Below, piece by piece: positions 36,823-50,805 of a stretch of DNA of 64,000 nt. The stretch covers positions 26,120,001 through 26,184,000 of the forward strand of contig NW_027480422.1 of NCBI RefSeq assembly GCF_051401765.1, given 5' to 3'. The notes under the pieces are model-generated. The model was not told the DNA's origin, made no database searches, and saw only the letters and a list, made by a program, of their open reading frames with translations. This DNA comes from Calliopsis andreniformis (taxonomy: Eukaryota > Arthropoda > Insecta > Hymenoptera > Andrenidae). The position numbers and the translations under genes were made by a program. Each line of letters starts with the position of its first letter. The first letter of the stretch is position 1.

Positions 36823-39800
36823 TTCCACCAGTGCGAATAGTTAGGGCCTAAGAAGTCAACGCCTGAAGCATAAAGTACAATCAAAATCCAACAGTTTGTC
36901 CATCGTATAGCTGGAATAATTGCAACCAGAGTGAAAGTAATGGTCATTTCCACGTTTCGGGCGACCTAGGCTCCACTTTAGGGCGTTGCTCCACCAGATC
37001 GAATAGTTAGGGCCATAGAAGTCAACGCCCGAAGCATAAAATACAAAATAAATAGAACAGTTTTTCCATTGTATAAAATGAATAATTGCAAACAGTGTGG
37101 AGGTAATGGTCATTTCTACTTTCCGGGCAACCTAGGCTTCACTCTAGGGCGTTTCTCCACCACATCGAATAGCTACGCCCTTAGAAGTCAACGCCTGAAG
37201 CATAAAATATAATATAAGTACAACAGTTTTTCCATCGTATAACAGGAATAATTGCAACCAGTGTGAAAGACATGGTCATTTCTACGTTCCGGGCAACCTA
37301 GGCTTCACTCTAGGGCGTTGCTCCACCACATCGAATAGCTACGGCATTTGGAGTCAACGCCAGAGGCATAAAATACAAAATAAATACAACAGTTTTTCGA
37401 TCGTATAACAAGAATAATTGCAACCAGTGTGAAAGTGATGGTCATTTCTACATTCCGGGCAACCTATGCTACACTCTAGGGCGTTGCTCCGCCAGATCGA
37501 ATAGATAGGGCCTAAGAAGTCAACGCCAGAAGCATAAAATACAATATAAATACAACAGTTTTTCACTTGTATAACAGGAATACTTGCAACCAGTGTGAAT
37601 GCTATGGTCATTTCTGCGTTCCGGGCAACCTAGGCTTCACTCTAGGACGTTGCTCCACCACATCGAATAGTTAGGGCCTTAGAAGTCAACGCCAGAAGCA
37701 TAAAATACAATATAAATACAATAGTTTTTCCATCGTATAAAACGAGTAATTGCAACCAGTGTGAAAGTTATGGTTATTTCTACGTTCCGGGCATCCTAGG
37801 CTTCACCCTAGGGCGTTGCTCCACCTGATCGAATAGTTAGGGCCTAAGAAGTCAGCGCCAGAAGCATAAAATACAAAATAAATACAACAGTTTTACCATC
37901 GTATAAAATGAATAATCGCAAACAGTGTGAACGTAATGGTCATTTCTACGTTCCGGGCAACCCAGGCTTCACTCTAGGGCGTTGCTCCACCAGATCGAAT
38001 AGTTAGGGCCATAGAAGTCATCGCCCGAAGCATAAAATACAAAATAAATAGAACAGTTTTTCCATTGTATAGAACGAATAATTGAAACCAGTGTGAAAGT
38101 TATGGTCATTTCCACGTTCCGGGCAACCTATGCTTCACCCTAGGGCGTTGCTCCACCTGATCGAATAGTTAGGGCCTAAGAAGTCAACGCCAGAAGCATA
38201 AAATACGATATATGTACAACAGTTTTGCCATCGTATAAAATGAATAATCGCAAACAGTGTGAAGGTAATGGTCATCTCTACGTTCCGGGCATCCTAGACT
38301 TAACACTGAGGCATTGCTCCACCAGATCGAAAACATAGGGCCTTAGAAGTCAACGCCAGAAGCATAAAGTACATTAAAAATCCAACAGTTTGTCCATCGT
38401 ATAACAGGAATAATTGCCACCAGTGTGAAAGTGATGGTCATTTCTGCATTCCGGGCAACCTAGGCTTCACTCTAGGGCGTTGCTCCTCCAGATAGAATAG
38501 TTAGGGCCCAGGAAGTCAACGCCAGAAGCATAAAATACAATATAAATACAACAGTTTTTCACTTGTATAACAGGAATAATTGCAACCAGTGTGAAAGCTA
38601 TGGTCATTTCTACGTACCGGGCAATCTAGGCTTCACTCTAGGACGTTGCTCCACCACATCGAATAGTTAGGGCATCAGAAGTCAATGCCAGAAGCATAAA
38701 ATGCAATATAAATACAACTGTTTTTCCACTGTATAATATGAATAATTGCAAACAGTGTGAAAGATATGGTCATTTCTACGTTCCGCGCAACCTAGGCTTC
38801 ACCCTAGGGCGTTGCTCCACCTGAACGAATAGTTAGGGCCTAAGAAGTCAACGCCAGAAGCATAAAATACGATATATGTACAACAGTTTTTCCATCGTGT
38901 AAAACGAATAATTGCAACCAGTGTGAAAGTAATAGCCATTTCTACGTTGCGGGCATCCTAGACTTAACTCTGAGGCATTGCTACACCAGATCGAATACAT
39001 AGGGCCTTAGAAGCCAACGCCAGAAGTATAATGTACATTAAAAATTCAACAGTTTGTCCATCGTATAACAGGAATAATTGCCTCCAGTGTGAAAGTGATG
39101 GTCATTTCTGCATTCCGCGCAACCTAGACTTCACTCTAGGGCGTTGCTCCTCCAGATAGAATAGTTAGGGCCCAGGAAGTCAACGCCAGAAGCATAAAAT
39201 ACAATATAAATACAACAGTTTTTCAATCGTATAACAGGAATAATTGCAAACTGTGTGAAAAATATGGTCATTTGTACGTTATGGGCATCCTAGGCTTCAC
39301 TCTAGGGCATTGCTCCACCACATCGAATAGCTACTGCCTTAGAAGTCAACGCCATAACTATAAAAAACAATATAAATACAACAGTTTCTCCATTGTATAA
39401 AATGAATAATTGCAAACAGTGTGGAGGTAATGGTCATTTCTACTTTCCGGGCAACCTAGGCTTCACTCTAGGGCGTTTCTCCACCACATCGAATAGCTAC
39501 GCCCTTAGAAGTCAACGCCTGAAGCATAAAATATTATATAAGTACAACAGTTTTTCCGTCGTATAACAGGAATAATTGCAACCAGTGTGAAAGGCATGGT
39601 CATTTCTACGTTCCAGGCAACCTAGGCTTCACTCTAGGGCGTTGCTCCACCACATCGAATAGCTACGGCCTTAGGAGTCAACGCCAGAGGCATAAAATGC
39701 AAAATAAATACAACAGTTTTTCGATCGTATAACAAGAATAATTGCAGCCAGTGTGAAAGTGATGGTCATTTCTACATTCCGGGCAACCTAGGCTACACTC

Positions 39801-40849
39801 TAGGGCGTTGCTCCGCCAGATCGAATAGATAGGGCCTAAGAAGTCAACGCCAGAAGCATAAAATACAATATAAATAGAACAGTTTTTCCATTGTATAAAA
39901 CGAATAATTGCAACCAGTGTGATAGTTCTGGTCATTTCTACGTTCCGGGCAACCCAGGCTGCACTCTAGGGCGCTCCTCCGCCAGATCGAATAGCTAGGT
40001 CCTTAGAAGTCAACGCCAGAAGCATAAAATACAATATAAATACAACAGCTTTTCCATCGTATAAAATGAATAATTGCAAACAGCGTGAAAGTAATGGTCA
40101 TTTCTACGTTCCGGGCAACCTAGGCTTCACTCTGGGGCGTTGCTCAACCATATCGAACAGTTAGGGCCCAAGAACTTAACGCCAGAAGCGTAAAGTACAA
40201 TAAAAATACAACAGCTTTTCCATCGTATAAAACGTATAATTGCAACCAGTGTGAAAGTTATGGTCATTTCTACGTTCCGGGCAACCTCGGCTTGACTCCA
40301 GGTCGTTGCTCCACCAGGTCGAATAGTTAGGGCCTTAGAAGTCACCGCCCGAAGCATAAAATACAATAAAGGTACAATAGTTTTTCCATCGTATAAAATG
40401 AATAATTGCAAACACTGTGAAGGTACTGGTCATTTCTACATTCCGGGTAACCTAGGCTTCACTTTAGGGCGTTGCTCCGCCAGATCGAATAGTTAGGGCC
40501 TTAGAAGTCAACGCCCGAAGCATAAAAGACAAAATAAATAGAACAGTTTTTCCATTGTATAAAACGAATAATTGCAACCAGTGTGAAAGTACTGGTCATT
40601 TCTACATTCCAGGCAACCTAGGCCTCACTCTAGGGCGTTGCTCCACCAGATCGAATAGCTAGGGACTTAGAAGTCAACGCCAGAAGCATAAAATACAATA
40701 TAAGTACAACAGTTTTTCCATCGTATAAAATGAATAATTGCAACCAGTGTGAAGGTAATGGTCATTTCTACGTTTCGGGCAACCTAGGCTTCACTCTAGG
40801 GCGTTGCTCCATCACATCGAATAGCTACGGCCTTAGAAGTCAACGCCTG
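36823..40849. repeat. 72-monomer-offset copy of 24871-28897
   Basis: This stretch aligns with 24871-28897. Whole-monomer changes are visible: one monomer is deleted at about 38277-38290, where the sequence jumps from a GGTCATCTCTA monomer into CGTTCCGGGCATCCTAGAC. At about 39205-39632 it carries a different set of monomers, one more than the counterpart. Overall register is restored, so the offset returns to 11952 bp. It ends near 40849, where CGCCTGAAGCATAAAATATAAC replaces the counterpart's sequence. Confidence 0.9.
38431..40740. repeat. 23/24-monomer-offset block, copy 1
   Basis: The first part (to about 39205) matches 42249-43023 at 3818 bp (23 x 166). The rest matches 43203-44722 at 3984 bp (24 x 166). 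One extra monomer in the downstream copy accounts for the change. Confidence 0.9.
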
Positions 40850-42248
40850 AAGCATAAAATATAACATAAATACAACAGTTTTTCCATCGTATAACAGGGA
40901 TAATTGCAACCTGTGTGAAAGTAATGGTCATTACTACGTTCCGGGCAACCTAGGCATCACTCTTGGGCGTTGTGCCACCAGATCGAATAGTTAGGGCCTA
41001 AGAATTCAACGCCGGAAGCATAAAATACGATATAAATACAACAGTTTTTCCACCGTATAAAACGAATAATTGCAACCAGTATGCAAGTTATGGTCATTTC
41101 TACGTTCCGGGCAACCTAGGCCTCACACTAGGGCGTTGCTCCACCAGATCGGATAGTTAGGGCCTAAGAACTCAACGCCAGAAGCATAAAATACGACATA
41201 TGTACAACAGTTTCTCCACCATATAAAACGAATAATTGCAACCAGTGTGAAGGTAATGGTCATTTCTACGTTCCGGGCAACCTCGGCTTCACTCTAGGGC
41301 GGTGCTCCACCAGGTCGAATAGTTAGGGCCTAAGAAGTGAACGCAAGAAGCATAAAATACAAAATAAATACAACAGATTTTCCATCGTATAACTGGAGTT
41401 ATTGCAACCAGTGTGAAAGTAATGGTCATTTCTACGTTCCGGGCAACCTAGGCTTCACTCTAGGGCGTTGGTCCACCAGATCCAATAGTTAGGGCCTAAG
41501 AAGTCAACGCCTGAAGCATAAAATACGATATAAATACAACAGTTTTTCCTTCGTATAAAACGAATAATGGCAACCAGTGTGAAAGTTATGGTCATTTCTA
41601 CGTTCCGGGCAACCTAGGCTTCACTCTAGATCGTTGCTCCACCAGATCGAATAGTTAGGGCCTTAGAAGTCAACGCCCGGAGCATAAAATACAATAAAGG
41701 TACAATAGTTTTTCCATCGTATAAAATGAATAATTGCAAACAGTGTGAAGGTACTGGTCATTTCTACATTCCGGGTAACCTTGGCTTCACTCTAGGGCGT
41801 TTCTCCACCACATCGAATAGCTACGCCCTTAGAAGTCAACGCCTGAAGCATAAAATATTATATAAGTACAACAGTTTTTCCGTCGTATAACAGGAATAAT
41901 TGCAACCAGTGTGAAAGGCATGGTCATTTCTACGTTCCAGGCAACCTAGGCTTCACTCTAGGGCGTTGCTCCACCACATCGAATAGCTACGGCCTTAGGA
42001 GTCAACGCCAGAGGCATAAAATGCAAAATAAATACAACAGTTTTTCGATCGTATAACAAGAATAATTGCAACCAGTGTGATAGTTATGGTCATTTCTACG
42101 TTCCGGGCAACCCAGGCTGCACTCTAGGGCGCTCCTCCGCCAGATCGAATAGCTAGGTCCTTAGAAGTCAACGCCAGAAGCATAAAATACAATATAAATA
42201 CAACAGCTTTTCCATCGTATAAAATGAATAATTGCAAACAGCGTGAAA
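40850..42248. repeat. Stitched segment assembled from neighbouring blocks
   Basis: Three pieces are joined here. 41240-41781 matches 44726-45267 (offset 3486, 21 x 166). 41782-42058 matches 39458-39734 (offset 2324, 14 x 166). About 42060-42248 matches 39902-40090 (offset 2158, 13 x 166). At 42249 the sequence switches again to the 38431 counterpart. This is the densest cluster of recombination junctions in the window. No gene is seen. Confidence 0.85.
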
Positions 42249-44722
42249 GTGATGGTCATTTCTGCATTCCGGGCAACCTAGGCTTCACTCTAGGGCGTTG
42301 CTCCTCCAGATAGAATAGTTAGGGCCCAGGAAGTCAACGCCAGAAGCATAAAATACAATATAAATACAACAGTTTTTCACTTGTATAACAGGAATAATTG
42401 CAACCAGTGTGAAAGCTATGGTCATTTCTACGTACCGGGCAATCTAGGCTTCACTCTAGGACGTTGCTCCACCACATCGAATAGTTAGGGCATCAGAAGT
42501 CCATGCCAGAAGCATAAAATGCAATATAAATACAACTGTTTTTCCACTGTATAATATGAATAATTGCAAACAGTGTGAAAGATATGGTCATTTCTACGTT
42601 CCGCGCAACCTAGGCTTCACCCTAGGGCGTTGCTCCACCTGAACGAATAGTTAGGGCCTAAGAAGTCAACGCCAGAAGCATAAAATACGATATATGTACA
42701 ACAGTTTTTCCATCGTGTAAAACGAATAATTGCAACCAGTGTGAAAGTAATAGCCATTTCTACGTTGCGGGCATCCTAGACTTAACTCTGAGGCATTGCT
42801 ACACCAGATCGAATACATAGGGCCTTAGAAGCCAACGCCAGAAGTATAATGTACATTAAAAATTCAACAGTTTGTCCATCGTATAACAGGAATAATTGCC
42901 TCCAGTGTGAAAGTGATGGTCATTTCTGCATTCCGCGCAACCTAGACTTCACTCTAGGGCGTTGCTCCTCCAGATAGAATAGTTAGGGCCCAGGAAGTCA
43001 ACGCCAGAAGCATAAAATACAATATAAATACAACAGTTTGTCACTTGTATAACAGGAATAATTGCAACCAGTGTGAAAGCTATGGTCATTACTACGTTCC
43101 GGGCAACCTAGGCTTCACTCTATGGCGTTGCTCCACCACATCGAATAGCTGCGGCCTTAGAAGTCAACGCCAGAAGCATAAAATACAATATAAATACAAC
43201 AGTTTTTCAATTGTATAACAGGAATAATTGCAAACTGTGTGAAAAATATGGTCATTTGTACGTTATGGGCATCCTAGGCTTCACTCTAGGGCATTGCTCC
43301 ACCACATCGAATAGCTACTGCCTTAGAAGTCAACGCCATAACTATAAAAAACAATATAAATACAACAGTTTCTCCATTGTATAAAATGAATAATTGCAAA
43401 CAGTGTGGAGGTAATGGTCATTTCTACTTTCCGGGCAACCTAGGCTTCACTCTAGGGCGTTTCTCCACCACATCGAATAGCTACGCCCTTAGAAGTCAAC
43501 GCCTGAAGCATAAAATATTATATAAGTACAACAGTTTTTCCGTCGTATAACAGGAATAATTGCAACCAGTGTGAAAGGCATGGTCATTTCTACGTTCCAG
43601 GCAACCTAGGCTTCACTCTAGGGCGTTGCTCCACCACATCGAATAGCTACGGCCTTAGGAGTCAACGCCAGAGGCATAAAATGCAAAATAAATACAACAG
43701 TTTTTCGATCGTATAACAAGAATAATTGCAGCCAGTGTGAAAGTGATGGTCATTTCTACATTCCGGGCAACCTAGGCTACACTCTAGGGCGTTGCTCCGC
43801 CAGATCGAATAGATAGGGCCTAAGAAGTCAACGCCAGAAGCATAAAATACAATATAAATAGAACAGTTTTTCCATTGTATAAAACGAATAATTGCAACCA
43901 GTGTGATAGTTATGGTCATTTCTACGTTCCGGGCAACCCAGGCTGCACTCTAGGGCGCTCCTCCGCCAGATCGAATAGCTAGGTCCTTAGAAGTCAACGC
44001 CAGAAGCATAAAATACAATATAAATACAACAGCTTTTCCATCGTATAAAATGAATAATTGCAAACAGCGTGAAAGTAATGGTCATTTCTACGTTCCGGGC
44101 AACCTAGGCTTCACTCTGGGGCGTTGCTCAACCATATCGAATAGTTAGGGCCCAAGAACTTAACGCCAGAAGCGTAAAGTACAATAAAAATACAACAGCT
44201 TTTCCATCGTATAAAACGTATAATTGCAACCAGTGTGAAAGTTATGGTCATTTCTACGTTCCGGGCAACCTCGGCTTGACTCCAGGTCGTTGCTCCACCA
44301 GGTCGAATAGTTAGGGCCTTAGAAGTCACAGCCCGAAGCATAAAATACAATAAAGGTACAATAGTTTTTCCATCGTATAAAATGAATAATTGCAAACACT
44401 GTGAAGGTACTGGTCATTTCTACATTCCGGGTAACCTAGGCTTCACTTTAGGGCGTTGCTCCGCCAGATCGAATAGTTAGGGCCTTAGAAGTCAACGCCC
44501 GAAGCATAAAAGACAAAATAAATAGAACAGTTTTTCCATTGTATAAAACGAATAATTGCAACCAGTGTGAAAGTACTGGTCATTTCTACATTCCAGGCAA
44601 CCTAGGCCTCACTCTAGGGCGTTGCTCCACCAGATCGAATAGCTAGGGACTTAGAAGTCAACGCCAGAAGCATAAAATACAATATAAGTACAACAGTTTT
44701 TCCATCGTATAAAATGAATAAT
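42249..44722. repeat. 23/24-monomer-offset block, copy 2
   Basis: This is the counterpart of 38431-40740 with one additional monomer at about 43024-43189. That extra monomer (CAGTTTGTCACTTG and GGTCATTACTACG) resembles the one at about 27421-27590, so the extra copy seems to preserve the older arrangement. Confidence 0.9.
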
Positions 44723-45267
44723 GGCAACCAGTGTGAAGGTAATGGTCATTTCTACGTTCCGGGCAACCTCGGCTTCACTCTAGGGCGGTGCTCCACCAGG
44801 TCGAATAGTTAGGGCCTAAGAAGTGAACGCAAGAAGCATAAAATACAAAATAAATACAACAGATTTTCCATCGTATAACTGGAGTAATTGCAACCAGTGT
44901 GAAAGTAATGGTCATTTCTACGTTCCGGGCAACCTAGGCTTCACTCTAGGGCGTTGGTCCACCAGATCCAATAGTTAGGGCCTAAGAAGTCAACGCCTGA
45001 AGCATAAAATACGATATAAATACAACAGTTTTTCCTTCGTATAAAACGAATAATGGCAACCAGTGTGAAAGTTATGGTCATTTCTACGTTCCGGGCAACC
45101 TAGGCTTCACTCTAGATCGTTGCTCCACCAGATCGAATAGTTAGGGCCTTAGAAGTCAACGCCCGGAGCATAAAATACAATAAAGGTACAATAGTTTTTC
45201 CATCGTATAAAATGAATAATTGCAAACAGTGTGAAGGTACTGGTCATTTCTACATTCCGGGTAACCT
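44723..45267. repeat. 21-monomer-offset copy of 41240-41781
   Basis: About 540 bp here match the upstream segment at 3486 bp, including the AGATCGTTGCTCC and CGCCCGGAGCATAAAATAC variants. It diverges at CTTGGCTTCACTC-T-GGGGCG near 45280. Confidence 0.88.
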
Positions 45268-47184
45268 TGGCTTCACTCTGGGGCGTTGGTCCAGCAGATC
45301 GAATAGTTAGGGCCTTAGAAGTCAACGGCCGAATCATAAAATACGATATATGTACAACAGTTTTTCCATCGTATAAAACGAATAATTGCAACCAGTGTGA
45401 AAGTAATGGCCATTTCTACGTTCCGGGCAACCTAGGCTTCACTCTAGGGCGTTGCTCCACCACATCGAATAGCTACGGCCTTAGAGGTCAACGCCTGAAT
45501 CATAAACTACAATAAAAATACCACAGTTTTTTAATCGTATAAAATGAATAATTGCAAACAGTGTGGAAGTAATGGTCATTTCTACGTTCCGGGCAACCTA
45601 GGCTTCACTCTAGGGCGTTGCTCGGCCAAATCGAATAGCTAGGGCCTTAGAAGTCAACGCCAGAAGCATAAAGTACAATAAAAATACAACAGCTTTTCCA
45701 TTGTATAAAAGGGATAATTGCAACCAGTGTGAAAGTTATGGTCATTTCTACGTTACGGGCAACCTCGGCTTCACTCTAGGGCGGTGCTCCATCAGGTCGA
45801 ATAGATAGGGCCTAAGTAGTGAACGCAAGAAGCATAAAATACAGTATAAATACAACAGATTTTCCATCGTATAACTGGAGTAATTGCAACCAGTGTGAAA
45901 GTAATGGTCATTTCTACGGTCCGGGCAACCTAGGCTTCACCCTAGGGCGCTGTTCCACAAGATCCAATAGTTAGGGCCTAAGAAGCTAACGCCAGAAGCA
46001 TAAAATACGATATACGGACAACAGTTTTTCCATCGTATAAAACGAATAATTGCAACCAGTGTGAAAGTAATGGCCACTTCTACGTTCCGGGAAACCTAGG
46101 CTTCACCCCAGGGCGTTGCTCTACCAGATCGAATAGTTAGGGCCTGAGAAGTCAACGCCAGAAGCATAAAATACGATATATGTACAACAGTTTTTCCATC
46201 GTATATCACGAATAATTGCAACCAGAGTGAAAGTAATGGGCACTTCTACGTTCCGGGCATCCTAGACTTAACTCTGAGGCATCGCTCCACCAGATCGAAT
46301 ACATAGGGCCTTAGAAGTCAACGCCAGAAGCATAAAGCACAATAAAAATCCAACAGTTTGTTCATCGTATAACAGGAATAATTGCAACCAGTGTGAAAGT
46401 AATTGTCATTTCCACGTTACGGGCAACCTAGGCTTCGCTCTAGGGCGTTGCACCACCACATCGAATAGTTAGGGCCTTAGAAGAGAATGCCAGATGCGTA
46501 AAATACAATATAAATAGAACAGTTTTTCCATTGTATAAAACGAATAATTGCAACCAGTGTGATAGTTATGGTCATTTCTACATTCAGGGCAACCCAAGCT
46601 GCACTCTAGGGCGCTGCTCCGCCAGATCGAATAGTTAGGGCCCAAGAACTTAACGCCAGAAGCGTAAAGTACAATAAAAATACAACAGCTTTTCCATCGT
46701 ATAAAACGGATAATTGCAACCAGTGTGAAAGTTATGGTCATTTCTACGTTCCGGGCAACCTCGGCTTGACTCCAGGTCGTTGCTCCACCGGATCGAATAG
46801 TTAGGGCCTTAGAAGTCAACGCCCGAAGCATAAAATACAATAAAGGTACAATAGTTTTTCCATCGTATAAAATGAATAATAGCAAACAGTGTGAAGGTAC
46901 TGGTCATTTCTACATTCCGGGTAACCTAGGCTTCACTCTAGGGCGTTGCTCCGACAGATCGAATAGTCAGCGCCTTAGAAGTCAACGCCCGAAGCATAAA
47001 AGACAAAATAAATAGAACAGTTTTTCCATTGTATAAAACGAATAATTGCAACCAGTGTGAAAGTACTGGTCATTTCTACATTCCAGGCAACATAGGCCTC
47101 ACTCTAGGGCGTTGCTCCACCAGATCGAATAGCTAGGGCCTTAGAAGTCAACGCCAGAAGCATAAAATACAATAAAAATACAAC
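45268..47184. repeat. Diverged satellite monomers
   Basis: About 11-12 monomers lie here. The longest open frame of the window (minus strand, 46469-46885, 138 codons) falls in this stretch. It spans two and a half monomers and exists only because TAG and TAA sites happen to be altered; it does not resemble a gene. Monomers at about 46640-46920 resemble 17590-17870. Confidence 0.85.
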
Positions 47185-48150
47185 AGTTTTTCCATCGTAT
47201 AGCATGAATAATTGAAACCAGTGTGAAAGTGATGGCCATTTCCAAATTCCGGGTAACCTTGGCTTCATTCTAGGTGGTTGTTCTACCAGATCGTACAGTT
47301 AGGGCCTAGGAAGTCAACGCCAGAAGCATAAAATACAATATAAATACAACAGTTTTTCCATCGTATAAAATGAATAATTGCAAACAGTGTGAAACTAATG
47401 GTCATTTCTACGTTCCGGGAAACCTAGGCTTCACTCTATGGCGTTGCGCCACCACATCGAATAGTTAGGGCCTTAAAAGTCAACGCCAGAAGAATAAAAT
47501 ACAATATAAATACAACAGTATTTCCATCGTATAAAATGAATAATTGCAAACAGTGTGAAGGTAATGGTCATTTCTACGTTCCGGGCAATCCAGACTTCAC
47601 TCTAGGGCGTTGCTCCACTGGATCGAATAGTTAGGGCCTAAGAAGTCAACGCCAGATGCATAAAATACAATATAAATACAACAGCTTTTCCATCGTCTAA
47701 AACGAATAATTGCAACCAGTGTGGAAGTAATGGCCATTTCAGCGTTACGGGCATCCTAGACTTAACTCTGAGGCATTGCTCCACCAGATCGAATAGATAG
47801 GGCCTTAGAAGTCAACGCCAGAAGCATAAAGCACAATAAAAATCCAACAGCTTTTCCATCGCATAACAGGAATAATTGCAAACAGTGTGAAGGTAATAGT
47901 CATTTCTACGCTCCGGTAAACCTAGGCTTCACTCTAGGGCGTCGTTCCACCACATCGAATAGCTGCGGCCTTAGAAGTCAACGCCAGAAGCATAAAATAC
48001 AATATAAATACAACAGTTTTTGAATCGTATAACAGGAATAATTGCAAACAGTGTGAAAGATATGGTCATTTCTACGTTTCGGGCAACCTAGGCCTCACTC
48101 TAGGGCGATGCTCCACCGGATCGAATATTTAGGGCCTAAGAAGTCAACGC
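47185..48150. repeat. 16-monomer-offset block, copy 1
   Basis: This block matches 49840-50805 at 2655 bp (16 x 166 less one base). Diagnostic shared variants are AATTCCGGGTAACCTTGGC, GATCGTACAGTTAGGGCCTAGG and CGTCGTTCCACCACATCG. Confidence 0.87.
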
Positions 48151-49839
48151 CAGAAGCATAAAGTACAATAAAAATACAACAGTTTTTCCATCGTACAGCA
48201 TGAATAATTGAAACCAGAGTGAAAGTGATGGCCATTTCTACTTTCCGGGCAACCTTGGCTTCATTCTAGGTCGTTGTTCCACCAGGTCGAACAGTTAGGC
48301 CCTAAGAAGTCAACGCCAGAAGCATAAAATACAATACAAATACAACAGTTTTTCCATCGTATAAAATGAATAATTGCAAACAGTGTGAAACTAATGGTCA
48401 TTTCTACGTTCCGGGCAACCTAGGCTTCACTCTAGGGCGTTGCTCTACCAGATCGAATACATAGTGCCATAGAAGTCAACGCCAGAAGCATAAAGTACAT
48501 TAAAAATCCAACAGTTTGTCCATCGTATAACAGGAGTAATTGCCACCAGTGTGAAAGTGATGGTCATTTCTGCATTCCGGGCAACCTAGGCTTCACTCTA
48601 GGGCGTTGCTCCTCCAGATAGAATAGTTAGGCCCAGGAAGTCAACGCCAGAAGCATAAAATAAAATATAAATACAACAGTTTTTCCCTTGTATAACAGGA
48701 ATAATTGCAACCAGTGTGAAAGGTATGGTCATTTCTACGTTCCGGGCAACCTAGGCTTCAGTCTAGGGCCTGGTTCCCCCAGATCGAATAGTTAGGGCCT
48801 AAGAAGCCTACGCCAGAAGCATAAAATACAATATAAACACCACAGTTTTTCCATCGTATAACGGGAATAATTGCAACCAGAGTGAAGGTGATGGTCATTT
48901 CTAAGTTCCGGGCAACCTAGGCTTCACTCTAGAGCGTTGCTCCACCAGATCGAATGGCTAGCACCTTAGAAGTCAACGCCAGAAGCACAAAAAGAATAAA
49001 AATACAACAGTTTTTGAATCGTATAACAGGAATAATTGCAAACAGTGTGAAAGATATGGTCATTTCTACGTTTCGGGCAACCTAGGCCTCACTCTAGGGC
49101 GATGCTCCACCGGATCGAATATTTAGGGCCTAAGAAGTCAACGCCAGAAGCATAAAATACAATAAAAATACAAAAGTTTTTCCATCGTATAACAGGAATA
49201 ATTGCAAACAGTGTGAAAGTGATGGCCATTTCTACGTTCCGGGCAACCTTGGCTTCATTCTAGGTCGTCGTTCCACCAGATCGAATAGCTACGTCCTTAG
49301 AAGTCAACGCCAGAAGCATAAAATACAATATAAATGCGACAGATCTTCCATCGTATAAAATGAATAGTTGCAATCAGTGCGAAAATAATGTATCTTTTCT
49401 ACGTTCCGTGCAACCTAGGCTTGACTCTGGGGCGTTGCTCCACCAGATCGAATAGGTAGGGCCATAGAAGTCAATGCCCGAATAAAAGAATACAATATAA
49501 ATACAACAGTTTTTCTATCGTATAAAATGAATAATTGCAAACAGTGTGAAAGTAATGGTCACTTCTACTGCTCGGGCAACTGAGGCTTCACTCTATGCCG
49601 TTGTTCTACCAGATCGAATAGCTACGGCCTTAGAAGTCAACGCCAGAAGCATAAAATACAATATAAATACAACAGTCTTTCCATCGTATACAATTAATGA
49701 TTGCAAACATTGTGAAAGTAACGGTCATTTCTACGTTCCGGGCAACTTAGGCCACACTCTAGGGCGATGCTCCACCGGATCGAATATTTAGGGCCTAAGA
49801 AGTCAGCGCCAGAAGCATAAAATACAATAAAAATACAAC
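48151..49839. repeat. Block shared with 53.6-54.9 kb (32-monomer offset) and 50.7-51.3 kb (10-monomer offset)
   Basis: 48320-49620 matches 53630-54930 at 5310 bp (32 x 166 less two bases). 49000-49640 also matches 50660-51300 at 1660 bp (10 x 166). The GTTCCCCCAGATCG, GAATGGCTAGCACCTTAG and TGCGACAGATCTTCCATCG variants mark the copies. No gene is present. Confidence 0.88.
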
Positions 49840-50805
49840 AGTTTTTCCATCGTATAGCATGAATAATTGAAACCAGTGTGAAAGTGATGGCCATTTCTCA
49901 ATTCCGGGTAACCTTGGCTTCATTCTAGGTCGTTGTTCTACCCGATCGTACAGTTAGGGCCTAGGAAGTCAACGCCAGAAGCTTAAAATACAATATAAAT
50001 ACAACAGTTTTTCCATCGTATAAAATGAATAATTGCAAACAGTGTGAAACTAATGGTCATTTCTACGTTCCGGGAAACCTAGGCTTCACTCTAGGGCGTT
50101 GCGCCACCACATCGAATAGTTAGGGCCTTAAAAGCCAACGCCAGAAGAATAAAATACAATATAAATACAACAGTATTTCCATCGTATAAAATGAATAATT
50201 GCAAACAGTGTGAAAGTAATGGTCATTTCTACGTTCCGGGCAATCTAGACTTCACTCTAGGGCGTTGCTCCACTGGATCGAATAGTTAGGGCCTAAGAAA
50301 TCAACGCCAGATGCATAAAATACAATATAAATACAACAGCTTTTCCATCGTCTAAAACGAATAATTGCAACCAGTGTGGAAGTAATGGCCATTTCAGCGT
50401 TACGGACATCCTAGACTTAACTCTGAGGCATTGCTCCACCAGATCGCATAGATAGGGCCTTAGAAGTCAACGCCAGAAGCATAAAGTACAATAAAAATCC
50501 AACAGCTTTTCCATCGCATAACAGGAATAATTGCAAACAGTGTGAAGGTAATAGTCATTTCTACGCTCCGGTAAACCTAGGCTTCACTCTAGGGCGTCGT
50601 TCCACCACATCGAATAGCTGCGGCCTTAGAAGGCAACGCCAGAAGCATAAAATACAATATAAATACAACAGTTTTTGAATCGTATAACAGGAATAATTGC
50701 AAACAGTGTGAAATATATGGTCATTTCTACGTTTCGGGCAACCTAGGCCTCACTCTAGGGCGGTGCTCCACCGGATCGAATATTTAGGGCCTAAGAAGTC
50801 AACGC
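49840..50805. repeat. 16-monomer-offset block, copy 2
   Basis: This is the counterpart of 47185-48150 with scattered substitutions. It runs straight into the 10-monomer-offset copy that begins near 50660. Confidence 0.86.

Noticed and set aside
46469..46885. 138-codon open frame on the minus strand, the longest in the window, and the many 85-codon minus-strand frames that recur elsewhere.
   Set aside because: They start and stop at fixed places in the satellite monomer, cross monomers in rotating frames, and appear wherever a TAG or TAA site is altered. Their similarity to each other is that of the DNA repeat; nothing suggests selection on protein.
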